Origin: Erysipelothrix sp.
GTDB lineage: Bacteria; Bacillota_I; Bacilli_A; Erysipelotrichales; Erysipelotrichaceae
Length of the DNA stretch: 6,573 nucleotides
Assembly (NCBI GenBank): GCA_012512495.1
Contig: JAAZEC010000218.1
Span: forward strand, 1-6,573
Direction: 5' to 3'
Below, one piece after another: positions 1 to 5,651 of this stretch. The stretch's first letter is position 1. Each line of letters begins with the position of its first letter. The notes below the pieces were generated by a model. That model was not told the DNA's origin. It worked only from the letters and a program-made list of their open reading frames with translations, and made no database searches. Made by a program: the position numbers and the translations under genes.

Positions 1-961
1 TATCCTTTTCGATGTACTGGCGGTATTCGTTGAAGGTGGTGGCACCGATACAGTGGAGCTCACCGCGTGCTAACATTGGTTTTAAGATGTTGGCAGCGTC
101 CATGGAGCCTTCGGATTTACCGGCTCCTATTAAGTTGTGGAGCTCGTCTATGAACATGATGATTTCACCCTCGGCTGCTTTGACCTCGTTGAGGACGGCC
201 TTGAGTCTTTCTTCGAACTCACCGCGGTATTTAGCCCCGGCGATGAGGGAACCCATGTCTAGCTCAAAGAGCTGCTTGTTTTGAAGCGAGAGTGGTACGT
301 CACCCCTCATGATGCGCCAGGCGAGGCCTTCGACGATGGCGGTTTTACCGACACCGGGTTCACCGATGAGGACTGGGTTATTCTTTGTCTTGCGTGAGAG
401 AATCTCTATGACCCTTCTTATTTCTTCATCCCTGCCGATGACGGGGTCAATGACTCCATCTTTGACGGCTTCGACGAGGTTACGGCCATATTTCTTGAGG
501 GCTCCGAGCTGATTCTCTGCGGTGGGTGAGTCGATCGTCTTTCCTTCGAGGGCCTTCTCGATGGCTTTTTCAATGGCTTGGGGTTTCAGGTTGAATTCAC
601 GCAAGTAGTCATTGTCTTGTTTGACCATGCCATAGTAGAGGGACATGGTGGAGACGAACTTGTCGCCGGTTCGTTGTGAGAAGGCTTGGGCTTCACTTAA
701 TCCTTCGGCTGCCTTTTGACTGAGCTGTGCCTGGGTAGGATTGCTGACTCTAGGTAGAGCGTGGAGCGCATTGGAAATACTGTTTCGATGTTGTTGAATG
801 GGTTGGTCTAGCGCATCAAAAAGCTGTTGGAGTGTGTCGTCACTTAAGAGTGTCTGAAGGATATGCACTGGTTCTACTTGTGAGTGGTTCAGCTGCATCG
901 CTAATTGGACAGCCTCCATGATCTTTTCTTGTGCTTTTTGGGTGAAATCTTTGATGTCCAT
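1..961 (-). CDS. clpB: ClpB protein disaggregase (Hsp100), N-terminal part, cut by window edge
   Basis: Cytoplasmic AAA+ chaperone that pulls polypeptides out of aggregates and passes them to DnaK/DnaJ/GrpE. Translating the minus strand from the ATG at 961 gives 320 codons open to the window edge, of about 860 expected. Residues 1 to about 145 match a Clp N domain (starts MDIKDFTQKAQEKIMEAV). NBD1 follows: VIGRDEEIRRVIEIL near 180-195, Walker A GEPGVGKT at 200-207, and Walker B FIDELH at 270-275 with the catalytic glutamate. The stretch GAGKSEGSMDAANILKP and then ARGELHCIGATT with EYRQYIEKD is typical of ClpB. The coiled-coil middle domain and NBD2, which separate ClpB from ClpA/ClpC, lie outside the window, so the ClpB call rests on NBD1 similarity and the dnaK context. 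The start is fixed by AAGGAGG five bases upstream. It lies 69 bases after dnaJ and has its own CIRCE, implying HrcA control. No truncation other than the window edge is seen. Confidence 0.95.
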   Translation of the reverse strand, partial: MDIKDFTQKAQEKIMEAVQLAMQLNHSQVEPVHILQTLLSDDTLQQLFDALDQPIQQHRNSISNALHALPRVSNPTQAQLSQKAAEGLSEAQAFSQRTGDKFVSTMSLYYGMVKQDNDYLREFNLKPQAIEKAIEKALEGKTIDSPTAENQLGALKKYGRNLVEAVKDGVIDPVIGRDEEIRRVIEILSRKTKNNPVLIGEPGVGKTAIVEGLAWRIMRGDVPLSLQNKQLFELDMGSLIAGAKYRGEFEERLKAVLNEVKAAEGEIIMFIDELHNLIGAGKSEGSMDAANILKPMLARGELHCIGATTFNEYRQYIEKD

Positions 962-966
962 GTTGA

Positions 967-973
967 CCTCCTT
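967..973 (-). promoter_or_regulatory. clpB ribosome binding site
   Basis: The minus strand reads AAGGAGG, five bases before the ATG at 961-959. Its first two bases are also the last two bases of the CIRCE, so operator and ribosome binding site abut and overlap. This fixes the clpB start. Confidence 0.85.
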
Positions 974-998
974 GGCACTCAAGCCTTTTGAGTGCTAA
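972..998 (-). promoter_or_regulatory. CIRCE operator (HrcA binding site) before clpB
   Basis: Inverted repeat with the arms TTAGCACTC and GAGTGCCAA on the minus strand, separated by nine bases. The CIRCE consensus is TTAGCACTC-N9-GAGTGCTAA, so 17 of 18 arm bases match; the deviation is at 974. The repeat lies between the dnaJ stop and the clpB ATG, next to the clpB ribosome binding site. HrcA, encoded in this window, should bind it and repress clpB. In RNA the arms form an eight-base-pair stem, GCACUCAA with UUGAGUGC (995-988 with 982-975), around a five-base loop. No convincing sigma-A promoter is visible just upstream: TATTCT at 1016-1011 is a possible -10, but no good -35 lies 16-18 bases before it. 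Any dedicated promoter is therefore weak or lies inside dnaJ. Confidence 0.93.
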
Positions 999-1014
999 TT
1001 TTTGTTGGAAAGAA

Positions 1015-1033
1015 TAGCGGAATTACTCCGCTA
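1015..1033 (-). terminator. Short hairpin at the dnaJ stop codon, weak terminator or attenuator candidate
   Basis: On the minus strand TAGCGGA and TCCGCTA form a perfect seven-base-pair stem with a five-base loop. The TAG at its start is the dnaJ stop codon. What follows is TTCTTTCC, an interrupted U tract, so this is at best a leaky intrinsic terminator. It may instead be a 3' stabilising or processing hairpin that separates dnaJ from clpB messages. Function is inferred; only the inverted repeat is seen. Confidence 0.35.
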
Positions 1034-2140
1034 GTTCTTGAAGTTCTTAATAAACTTATCGAAAGGTGATTCTTTTTTCTTGTCAGTGTCGCGTAATTGC
1101 TCGTAAAGACGCCGTTCATCCTTCGAGAGTGAAGAATCAACTTTTACATCGACTTCGACGATTTGATCGCCTTTTTGGTTGGTTCTGAGGTTGTTGACCC
1201 CTTTACCTTTGAGCCTGAATTTGGTTCCATGTTGGGTTCCTTCAGGGATTGTTAGGGAGACATCTCCTTCGACGGTTGGAATATCCTTCTTGGTACCTAG
1301 GGTCGCGTCTACGACAGAGATTGGTATCTTGATATAGATATTGGAACCTTCGCGATTGAAGATTTTGTGAGGCTTGACCTGAATATCGATGAACAAGTCA
1401 CCATTAGGTCCTTTGTTGATGCCACGCTCACCCTTTCCGCTGACACGGAGCTGTTGACCGGATTGAACGCCTGCTGGGATATTGATATCGACTTCCACTC
1501 GTTTGTTTTGGTATCCTTCACCTTTACAGATGTGACACTTCTTAGTAATGGTTTGGCCTTTACCGTGACAAGTTGAACAGACGGTTTGTGATTCAATAGT
1601 TCCGAACACTGTACGTTGTTGGGTTGTTTGACGTCCGGTCCCATTACAGGTCCGGCAGGTATGAATATCGCTGGGTGTTTCTGCCCCACTGCCTGAACAG
1701 TGCGAACACTGTTCATCGACATTGAGGGTGATCGTTTCTTTCTTGCCAAAGACTGCTTCCATGAATTCAATATTCATTTGCATGTAGCGATCTTGGCCTT
1801 TACGTGGTCCTGTATTGGAGCGGCGTTGCCCACCACCAAAGCCACCGAACATATCGAAGATATCTTCGAAGCCGCCGAAACCGCTGAATCCGCCTTGTCC
1901 AAATCCTGCTTGGCCATTGAGACCGTCGTGTCCGAATTGGTCATAGGTTGCTTTCTTTTCAGGATCGCCTAACACTTGGTAGGCTTCGTTTACTTCCTTG
2001 AATTTAGCTTCGGCATCACTTGATTTATTGACATCGGGGTGGAATTCACGTGCTTTCTTCTTGTAGGCTCGTTTGATTTCATCAGCAGACGCACCTTTAG
2101 ATAGTCCTAGTACTTCATAATAATCTCTTTTTTGCGTCAT
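1031..2140 (-). CDS. dnaJ: Chaperone protein DnaJ (Hsp40 co-chaperone)
   Basis: Cytoplasmic co-chaperone that delivers unfolded clients to DnaK and stimulates its ATPase. The 369-residue protein is full length for type I DnaJ. The J domain is at about 5-70 with the HPD triad at 34-36. A Gly/Phe-rich linker at about 74-104 contains the FEDIFDMF segment, the usual DIF motif of this region. Four zinc-binding CxxCxGxG repeats begin at C145, C162, C188 and C202, all eight cysteines being present. The C-terminal client-binding beta domains run from about 212 to 335, and the tail is charged. The ATG at 2140 has an imperfect ribosome binding site. The gene starts 19 bases after the dnaK stop, is last of the four-gene operon, and ends in TAG within a small hairpin. 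A 153-residue minus-strand frame at 1309-1770 overlaps it out of phase and is not a gene. Confidence 0.98.
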   Translation of the reverse strand: MTQKRDYYEVLGLSKGASADEIKRAYKKKAREFHPDVNKSSDAEAKFKEVNEAYQVLGDPEKKATYDQFGHDGLNGQAGFGQGGFSGFGGFEDIFDMFGGFGGGQRRSNTGPRKGQDRYMQMNIEFMEAVFGKKETITLNVDEQCSHCSGSGAETPSDIHTCRTCNGTGRQTTQQRTVFGTIESQTVCSTCHGKGQTITKKCHICKGEGYQNKRVEVDINIPAGVQSGQQLRVSGKGERGINKGPNGDLFIDIQVKPHKIFNREGSNIYIKIPISVVDATLGTKKDIPTVEGDVSLTIPEGTQHGTKFRLKGKGVNNLRTNQKGDQIVEVDVKVDSSLSKDERRLYEQLRDTDKKKESPFDKFIKNFKN

Positions 2141-2148
2141 GGATTACA

Positions 2149-2156
2149 CCGCCTTT
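2149..2156 (-). promoter_or_regulatory. dnaJ ribosome binding site (imperfect)
   Basis: The minus strand reads AAAGGCGG, eight bases before the ATG of dnaJ. It departs from AAAGGAGG by one base, making it the weakest ribosome binding site in the locus. This could lower DnaJ output relative to DnaK, which is an inference. Confidence 0.65.
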
Positions 2157-2159
2157 ATG

Positions 2160-3956
2160 TTACTCTTTTTCGGTAAAGTCAGCATCTAGCACATCGTCAT
2201 CGCTCTCATTAGCTTCTGATTCGTTAGCCGCTTGCTGTTCATACATCTGTTGGGACATCGCTTGGGCCGCTTGTTCTAGCGCGTCTAGCTTTGTTTGTAG
2301 TGTTTCTGTGTCGTTGTCGTCGAGCGCTTTTTGAAGTTCGTCACGAAGTTTAATGACTTCTTCTTTTTGTGCTTGATCGACTTGAGCGTCTGACTTCAGT
2401 GTCTCATCAATTTGAGAGATGAATTGCTCTGCTTTATTGCGTATTTCGGCTTCTTGTTTACGCTTTTCATCTTCTTCTTTGTTGGCTTCAGCTTCTTGGA
2501 TCATCTTTTCAATTTCATCCTCGCTGAGGCTAGAACTGTTTGAGATCGTGATTTGTTGCTTCTTGCCAGTACCCTTATCGATAGCCGAGACATTAACGAT
2601 ACCGTTAACGTCGATGTCGAAGGTTACTTCGATTTGTGGAACACCACGACGGGCAGGTGCGATACCATCCAGTTTAAAGACACCTAGTGACTTGTTGTCG
2701 GAGGCCATCGGTCTTTCACCTTGGAGGACATTGATATCGACGGCTGGCTGATTGTCAGCAGCGGTTGAGAAGACTTGTGATTTCGAAGTAGGAATGGTGG
2801 TATTACGGGCGATTAAGACGGTTGAGACGTTACCCATAGTTTCGATTCCTAGTGAAAGTGGTGTAACATCTAGTAAGAGTACGTCTTTAACATCACCGGA
2901 AATGACTCCACCTTGGATGGCAGCACCCATTGCGACGACTTCGTCTGGGTTAACTGAACGGTTTGGTTCGCGACCTGTTTCCTTCTTGACCATTTCTTGA
3001 ATGGATAACATTCTGGTTGAACCACCTACTAAAATGACGGAATCCAATTCATTGGAAGTTAGTCCCGCATCTTTGAGGGCTTGAGTCACTGGTTGCTTGG
3101 TTCTATCGACTAAGTATTTTGTCATACTGTCGAACTTCGCACGAGTTAGTGTCGTATCTAGGTGCAATGGTCCATTGGCTCCTGCGGAAATGAATGGCAA
3201 GCTGATGTTTGTTTGAACCATGCTGGAAAGATCTTTCTTGGCTTTTTCGGCTGATTCTTTCAAACGTTGGAGTGCCATTTTATCTTTGGAAAGATCGATT
3301 CCGTTATCTTTCTTGAAGCTGTCAACTAAGAAGTTTACAATTTCATTGTCAAAGTCGTCTCCACCTAAATCGTTGATTCCTGAGGTGGATAGAACTTCGA
3401 AGGTGCCATCCGATAGCTCAAGGATGGAGACGTCGAAGGTACCGCCGCCTAGGTCGAAGACCATAATCTTTTGTTCTTTGTCTTGCTTATCGATACCATA
3501 GGCCAGTGCGGCTGCTGTTGGTTCATTGATGATTCTTTCAACTTCTAGACCAGCAATCTTACCTGCGTCTTTGGTTGCTTGACGTTGAGAGTCGTTAAAG
3601 TAGGCTGGTACGGTAATGACAGCTTTAGTGACTTTTTCACCGAGATAGTCTTCAGCGTAGCTCTTCATGTATTGAAGAATCATGGCTGAGATTTCTTCTG
3701 GTTTATAGTCTTTTCCTTCGAGTGTTGTTTTATGGTCAGTTCCCATGTAACGTTTGATGGATGCGGCTGAGTTGAGGTTGGTGATTAGTTGGCGTTTCGC
3801 GGCATCACCGACAATTCTCTCGCCGTCTTTGAAGCTGACGACTGATGGTGTTGTTCTGTTTCCTTCTGGATTGGGGATAATCTTCGCTTCCCCTGCTTCC
3901 ATTACAGCGACAACTGAGTTGGTAGTTCCTAAGTCTATTCCGATAATTTTGCTCAT
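2160..3956 (-). CDS. dnaK: Chaperone protein DnaK (Hsp70)
   Basis: ATP-driven cytoplasmic chaperone, core of the DnaK-DnaJ-GrpE folding machine and partner of ClpB. The 598-residue protein is complete. The ATPase domain covers about 1-355: phosphate-1 loop IGIDLGTTNSVVAV at 5-18, AVITVPAYFNDSQRQATKDA at 112-131, NEPTAAALAYG at 144-154, phosphate-2 loop DLGGGTFDVS at 168-177, and the adenosine motif VILVGGSTR at 307-315. The linker VLLLDVTPLS is at 359-368. The beta substrate-binding domain runs to about 475 and the helical lid to about 570. An acidic tail ends DADFTEKE, like the conserved acidic end of bacterial DnaK. Between IKRYMG (67-72) and YLGE (104-107) it is about 24 residues shorter than E. 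coli DnaK as I recall it, the Gram-positive form. The ATG at 3956 has AAGGAG nine bases upstream, overlapping the grpE stop. Confidence 0.99.
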   Translation of the reverse strand: MSKIIGIDLGTTNSVVAVMEAGEAKIIPNPEGNRTTPSVVSFKDGERIVGDAAKRQLITNLNSAASIKRYMGTDHKTTLEGKDYKPEEISAMILQYMKSYAEDYLGEKVTKAVITVPAYFNDSQRQATKDAGKIAGLEVERIINEPTAAALAYGIDKQDKEQKIMVFDLGGGTFDVSILELSDGTFEVLSTSGINDLGGDDFDNEIVNFLVDSFKKDNGIDLSKDKMALQRLKESAEKAKKDLSSMVQTNISLPFISAGANGPLHLDTTLTRAKFDSMTKYLVDRTKQPVTQALKDAGLTSNELDSVILVGGSTRMLSIQEMVKKETGREPNRSVNPDEVVAMGAAIQGGVISGDVKDVLLLDVTPLSLGIETMGNVSTVLIARNTTIPTSKSQVFSTAADNQPAVDINVLQGERPMASDNKSLGVFKLDGIAPARRGVPQIEVTFDIDVNGIVNVSAIDKGTGKKQQITISNSSSLSEDEIEKMIQEAEANKEEDEKRKQEAEIRNKAEQFISQIDETLKSDAQVDQAQKEEVIKLRDELQKALDDNDTETLQTKLDALEQAAQAMSQQMYEQQAANESEANESDDDVLDADFTEKE

Positions 3957-3965
3957 GTTTCTATT

Positions 3966-3971
3966 CTCCTT
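3966..3971 (-). promoter_or_regulatory. dnaK ribosome binding site overlapping grpE stop
   Basis: AAGGAG on the minus strand, nine bases before the dnaK ATG. Its first base is the last base of the grpE TAA stop, a layout that favours coupled translation. Confidence 0.8.
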
Positions 3972-4486
3972 TATTCACTTACTTTGACCATGGATGCACG
4001 GAGCACTCGGTCTTTTAAGATATATCCTTTTTGATAAACTTCTGTGACGATGCCGGCTTCGACATCTTCTTGTTTCTCTTTGGCAATCGCGTGATGTTCT
4101 TGTGGATTGAATGGATTGCCGAGGGCCTCAATTTCTTTGACCCCTTCTTTTTCTAATGCTGCGACTAATTGATCATAAATCATTTGGACTCCTGTTTTGA
4201 AGGATTCGTCCGATGTTGGTGCGCTGAGGGCTCTTTCGAGGTTGTCTAGCACGGGCAAGACATCGTTAGCAAATGATTGTATCCGGTATTTCATAAGGTT
4301 GTCGACTTCGCGTTGACTTCGTTTCTTAAAGTTTTCAGCGTCGGCGTAAGCCTTGAAATATTCGTTTTTGAGTTTCTCATTATCTTGCGATAATTTCTCG
4401 ATTAACTGTTGATCACTTATTTCTTCTACTACTTCTTCAAGCTTTTCAGCTTCTTCTTTTACACTATTCAACTTTTCTTTGGGCAT
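3971..4486 (-). CDS. grpE: Nucleotide exchange factor GrpE
   Basis: Homodimeric factor that releases ADP from DnaK so the chaperone cycle can restart. I chose the ATG at 4486 (MPKEKLNSV), giving 171 residues. AAGGAG lies six bases upstream, and this start is one base after the hrcA stop. A start at 4537 would add 17 residues read from inside hrcA and has no comparable ribosome binding site; ATG at 4501 would place the ribosome binding site inside the gene. An acidic, charged N-terminus leads into a long coiled coil (about 25-75, with YADAENFKKRSQRE at 47-60), then the helical bundle LPVLDNLERAL (77-87). The C-terminal beta head, which contacts DnaK, includes NPFNPQEHHAIA (124-135) and QKGYILKDRVLRASMVKV (152-169), the family signature. 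It ends in TAA, 14 bases before dnaK. Confidence 0.97.
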   Translation of the reverse strand: MPKEKLNSVKEEAEKLEEVVEEISDQQLIEKLSQDNEKLKNEYFKAYADAENFKKRSQREVDNLMKYRIQSFANDVLPVLDNLERALSAPTSDESFKTGVQMIYDQLVAALEKEGVKEIEALGNPFNPQEHHAIAKEKQEDVEAGIVTEVYQKGYILKDRVLRASMVKVSE

Positions 4487-4487
4487 G

Positions 4488-5513
4488 TCATTCTCCTTCA
4501 TCACTTCCGTATACTTCTTCAACCATCTTTCGAACATATTCCAAGAGACTTACGACGCGGTCGTATTCCATACGAGACGGGCCGACAATCATTAATTGAC
4601 GTACATTGTCTTTGACGTCATTTAATTTAATCTCTGATGAAACAACGGCCAACTCGTCAAACCACACCGTTTGTGAGTGTTTAGATGTTTGTAACATCAT
4701 GTCACCCTTGCCTCTGGATACTTCTCTCCAAAGCGCTGAATCTTCCATCATGGCAATAAGCTGCTTGAGTTTATTGATGTTGTCGAACTCAGGCTGATTC
4801 AGAAGATTGCTCTGTCCGCTAAAGACAACGTTATCATTATAGAACCTTACAATCGTATTCGCAAATGCTTCGAATAGTTTTTCATAGGACTTGATTGTTT
4901 CGGCCAAGATGGGTCGAATGGCTTCCATCTTGGGAATGACATCAGTTAGTGTTGTACCGAAGAGACGCTGGTTAAACAGGTTTACCGTAAATTCCAAATC
5001 TTCAAAAGTCAAATCACCATTCAAATGAAAGAGCCTTGATTCACTGTGGGGTTGGTCCGTTTCAAATAGAACAATCGCCCTTTGGTCGTCAATCTTGGAT
5101 AACACGATTTCCTGAAGGCGCTGATGATTCGCATCCGGTCCTAAAACCGCAGTGGTTAAATCAGTCATTTGGACCAACAGGTCCATGCCTTGTTTCAGTG
5201 CTTCGTCGACATTTTTGGCACGATCATTGAACACCGTGACTAATGCCTTCTCTATAATTTCGTCGTGTGTATCTTCCATCAAATGCTCAACATAAAAACG
5301 ATACCCTTTGGTTGATGGGACTCGTCCGCTTGAGGTATGTGTTTTTTCAATGAGTTCCATTTTTTCCAGAGCGCTCATTTCATTTCGAACTGTCGCTGAG
5401 GAATAATTCAGACCATATTTCTCAATTAAGGTCTTTGAGCCAACCGGTTCCGCTGTATCAATGAATTCTCGCACAATCGTTTTGAATATCTCAATCCTTC
5501 GTTGTGTTAACAT
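4488..5513 (-). CDS. hrcA: Heat-inducible transcription repressor HrcA
   Basis: Repressor of class I heat-shock genes; it binds CIRCE as a dimer and is kept active by chaperonin in other species. The 341-residue protein has the usual HrcA length. The N-terminal winged helix is at about 1-75: the recognition region YSSATVRNEMSALE (37-50), then THTSSGRVPSTKGYRFYV (58-75), strongly conserved in HrcA. The central regulatory domain contains VVFSGQSNLLNQPEF (229-243). The C-terminal signature is GPSRMEYDRVVSLLEYV (311-327). I chose the ATG at 5513 (MLTQRRIEIFK): GAGGAGG lies six bases upstream and HrcA proteins commonly begin MLT. An in-frame GTG at 5534 would add seven residues encoded by the ribosome binding site itself and is rejected. 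The gene ends in TGA, one base before grpE. It is first in the operon and preceded by a CIRCE, so it is autoregulated. Confidence 0.98.
   Translation of the reverse strand: MLTQRRIEIFKTIVREFIDTAEPVGSKTLIEKYGLNYSSATVRNEMSALEKMELIEKTHTSSGRVPSTKGYRFYVEHLMEDTHDEIIEKALVTVFNDRAKNVDEALKQGMDLLVQMTDLTTAVLGPDANHQRLQEIVLSKIDDQRAIVLFETDQPHSESRLFHLNGDLTFEDLEFTVNLFNQRLFGTTLTDVIPKMEAIRPILAETIKSYEKLFEAFANTIVRFYNDNVVFSGQSNLLNQPEFDNINKLKQLIAMMEDSALWREVSRGKGDMMLQTSKHSQTVWFDELAVVSSEIKLNDVKDNVRQLMIVGPSRMEYDRVVSLLEYVRKMVEEVYGSDEGE
4493..4498 (-). promoter_or_regulatory. grpE ribosome binding site inside the end of hrcA
   Basis: AAGGAG on the minus strand, six bases before the ATG at 4486. It lies within the last codons of hrcA, so grpE is probably translated by coupling to hrcA. 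It decides the grpE start. Confidence 0.85.
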
Positions 5514-5519
5514 CTGACA

Positions 5520-5526
5520 CCTCCTC
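5520..5526 (-). promoter_or_regulatory. hrcA ribosome binding site
   Basis: GAGGAGG on the minus strand, six bases before ATG 5513. It overlaps the codons that a GTG start at 5534 would use, which is why the shorter start is preferred. Confidence 0.85.
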
Positions 5527-5551
5527 GCACTCACCTTTTACGGCTGGTAAC

Positions 5552-5579
5552 ATTATACCACAACAATTAGCACTGTCAA
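5552..5579 (-). promoter_or_regulatory. Sigma-A promoter of the hrcA-grpE-dnaK-dnaJ operon
   Basis: On the minus strand a perfect -35 TTGACA (5579-5574), a 16-base spacer and a perfect -10 TATAAT (5557-5552). Transcription should start near 5545, leaving a leader of about 32 bases before the hrcA ATG. The -35 lies wholly within the CIRCE, so HrcA binding should block RNA polymerase directly. A promoter this strong fits an operon held down by a repressor rather than by a weak promoter. Confidence 0.92.
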
Positions 5580-5593
5580 CATTTGAGTGCTAA
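5567..5593 (-). promoter_or_regulatory. CIRCE operator (HrcA binding site) of the dnaK operon
   Basis: Arms TTAGCACTC and CAGTGCTAA on the minus strand, separated by nine bases; 17 of 18 arm bases match the CIRCE consensus. The one deviation, at 5575, is the C of the -35 TTGACA. The operator is centred near position -35 of the predicted transcript and so would not be part of the mRNA, unlike Bacillus subtilis dnaK, where CIRCE lies in the leader. Confidence 0.96.
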
Positions 5594-5616
5594 TTTGTAC
5601 GACGAAACGACACAAC

Positions 5617-5637
5617 AAAAAATCCCCTTTCGGGGAT
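5617..5637 (-). terminator. Intrinsic terminator of the upstream propeller gene
   Basis: The minus strand has ATCCCC, a GAAA loop and GGGGAT, a six-base-pair GC-rich stem with a stable tetraloop, followed at once by five further T residues. The stem begins 15 bases after the TAA of the propeller gene and the T tract ends about 23 bases before the CIRCE. It therefore insulates the heat-shock operon from upstream transcription. Confidence 0.92.
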
Positions 5638-5651
5638 CAAAGCGTCACTGT

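Noticed and set aside
12..512. Two plus-strand open frames of 90 and 67 codons
   Set aside because: They lie antisense to the clpB NBD1 coding sequence, have no ribosome binding site or recognisable domain, and the minus strand encodes Walker A and B motifs here.
1309..1770. A 153-codon minus-strand open frame
   Set aside because: It is out of phase inside dnaJ, across the region that encodes the four zinc-finger repeats in the true frame; its composition is not protein-like for a conserved family.
2419..3501. Several plus-strand open frames opposite dnaK
   Set aside because: Antisense open frames are common opposite dnaK because of its codon bias; these are serine- and leucine-rich, lack ribosome binding sites and match nothing I recognise.
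4487..4537. Longer grpE start overlapping hrcA by 50 bases
   Set aside because: The extra residues read hrcA's conserved C-terminus in another frame, and AAGGAG with ideal spacing points to the ATG at 4486.
5514..5534. GTG start for hrcA giving a protein seven residues longer
   Set aside because: The extra codons are the ribosome binding site itself, and the ATG at 5513 has ideal spacing and the common HrcA beginning MLT.
5524..5534. GAGTGCGAG in the hrcA leader resembling a CIRCE half-site
   Set aside because: There is no partner arm at nine-base spacing, and part of the sequence is explained by the GAGGAGG ribosome binding site.
5594..5622. Possible second promoter upstream of the CIRCE (TACAAA as -10)
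   Set aside because: No -35 at suitable spacing other than the terminator T tract, whereas the promoter within the CIRCE matches both consensus boxes perfectly.
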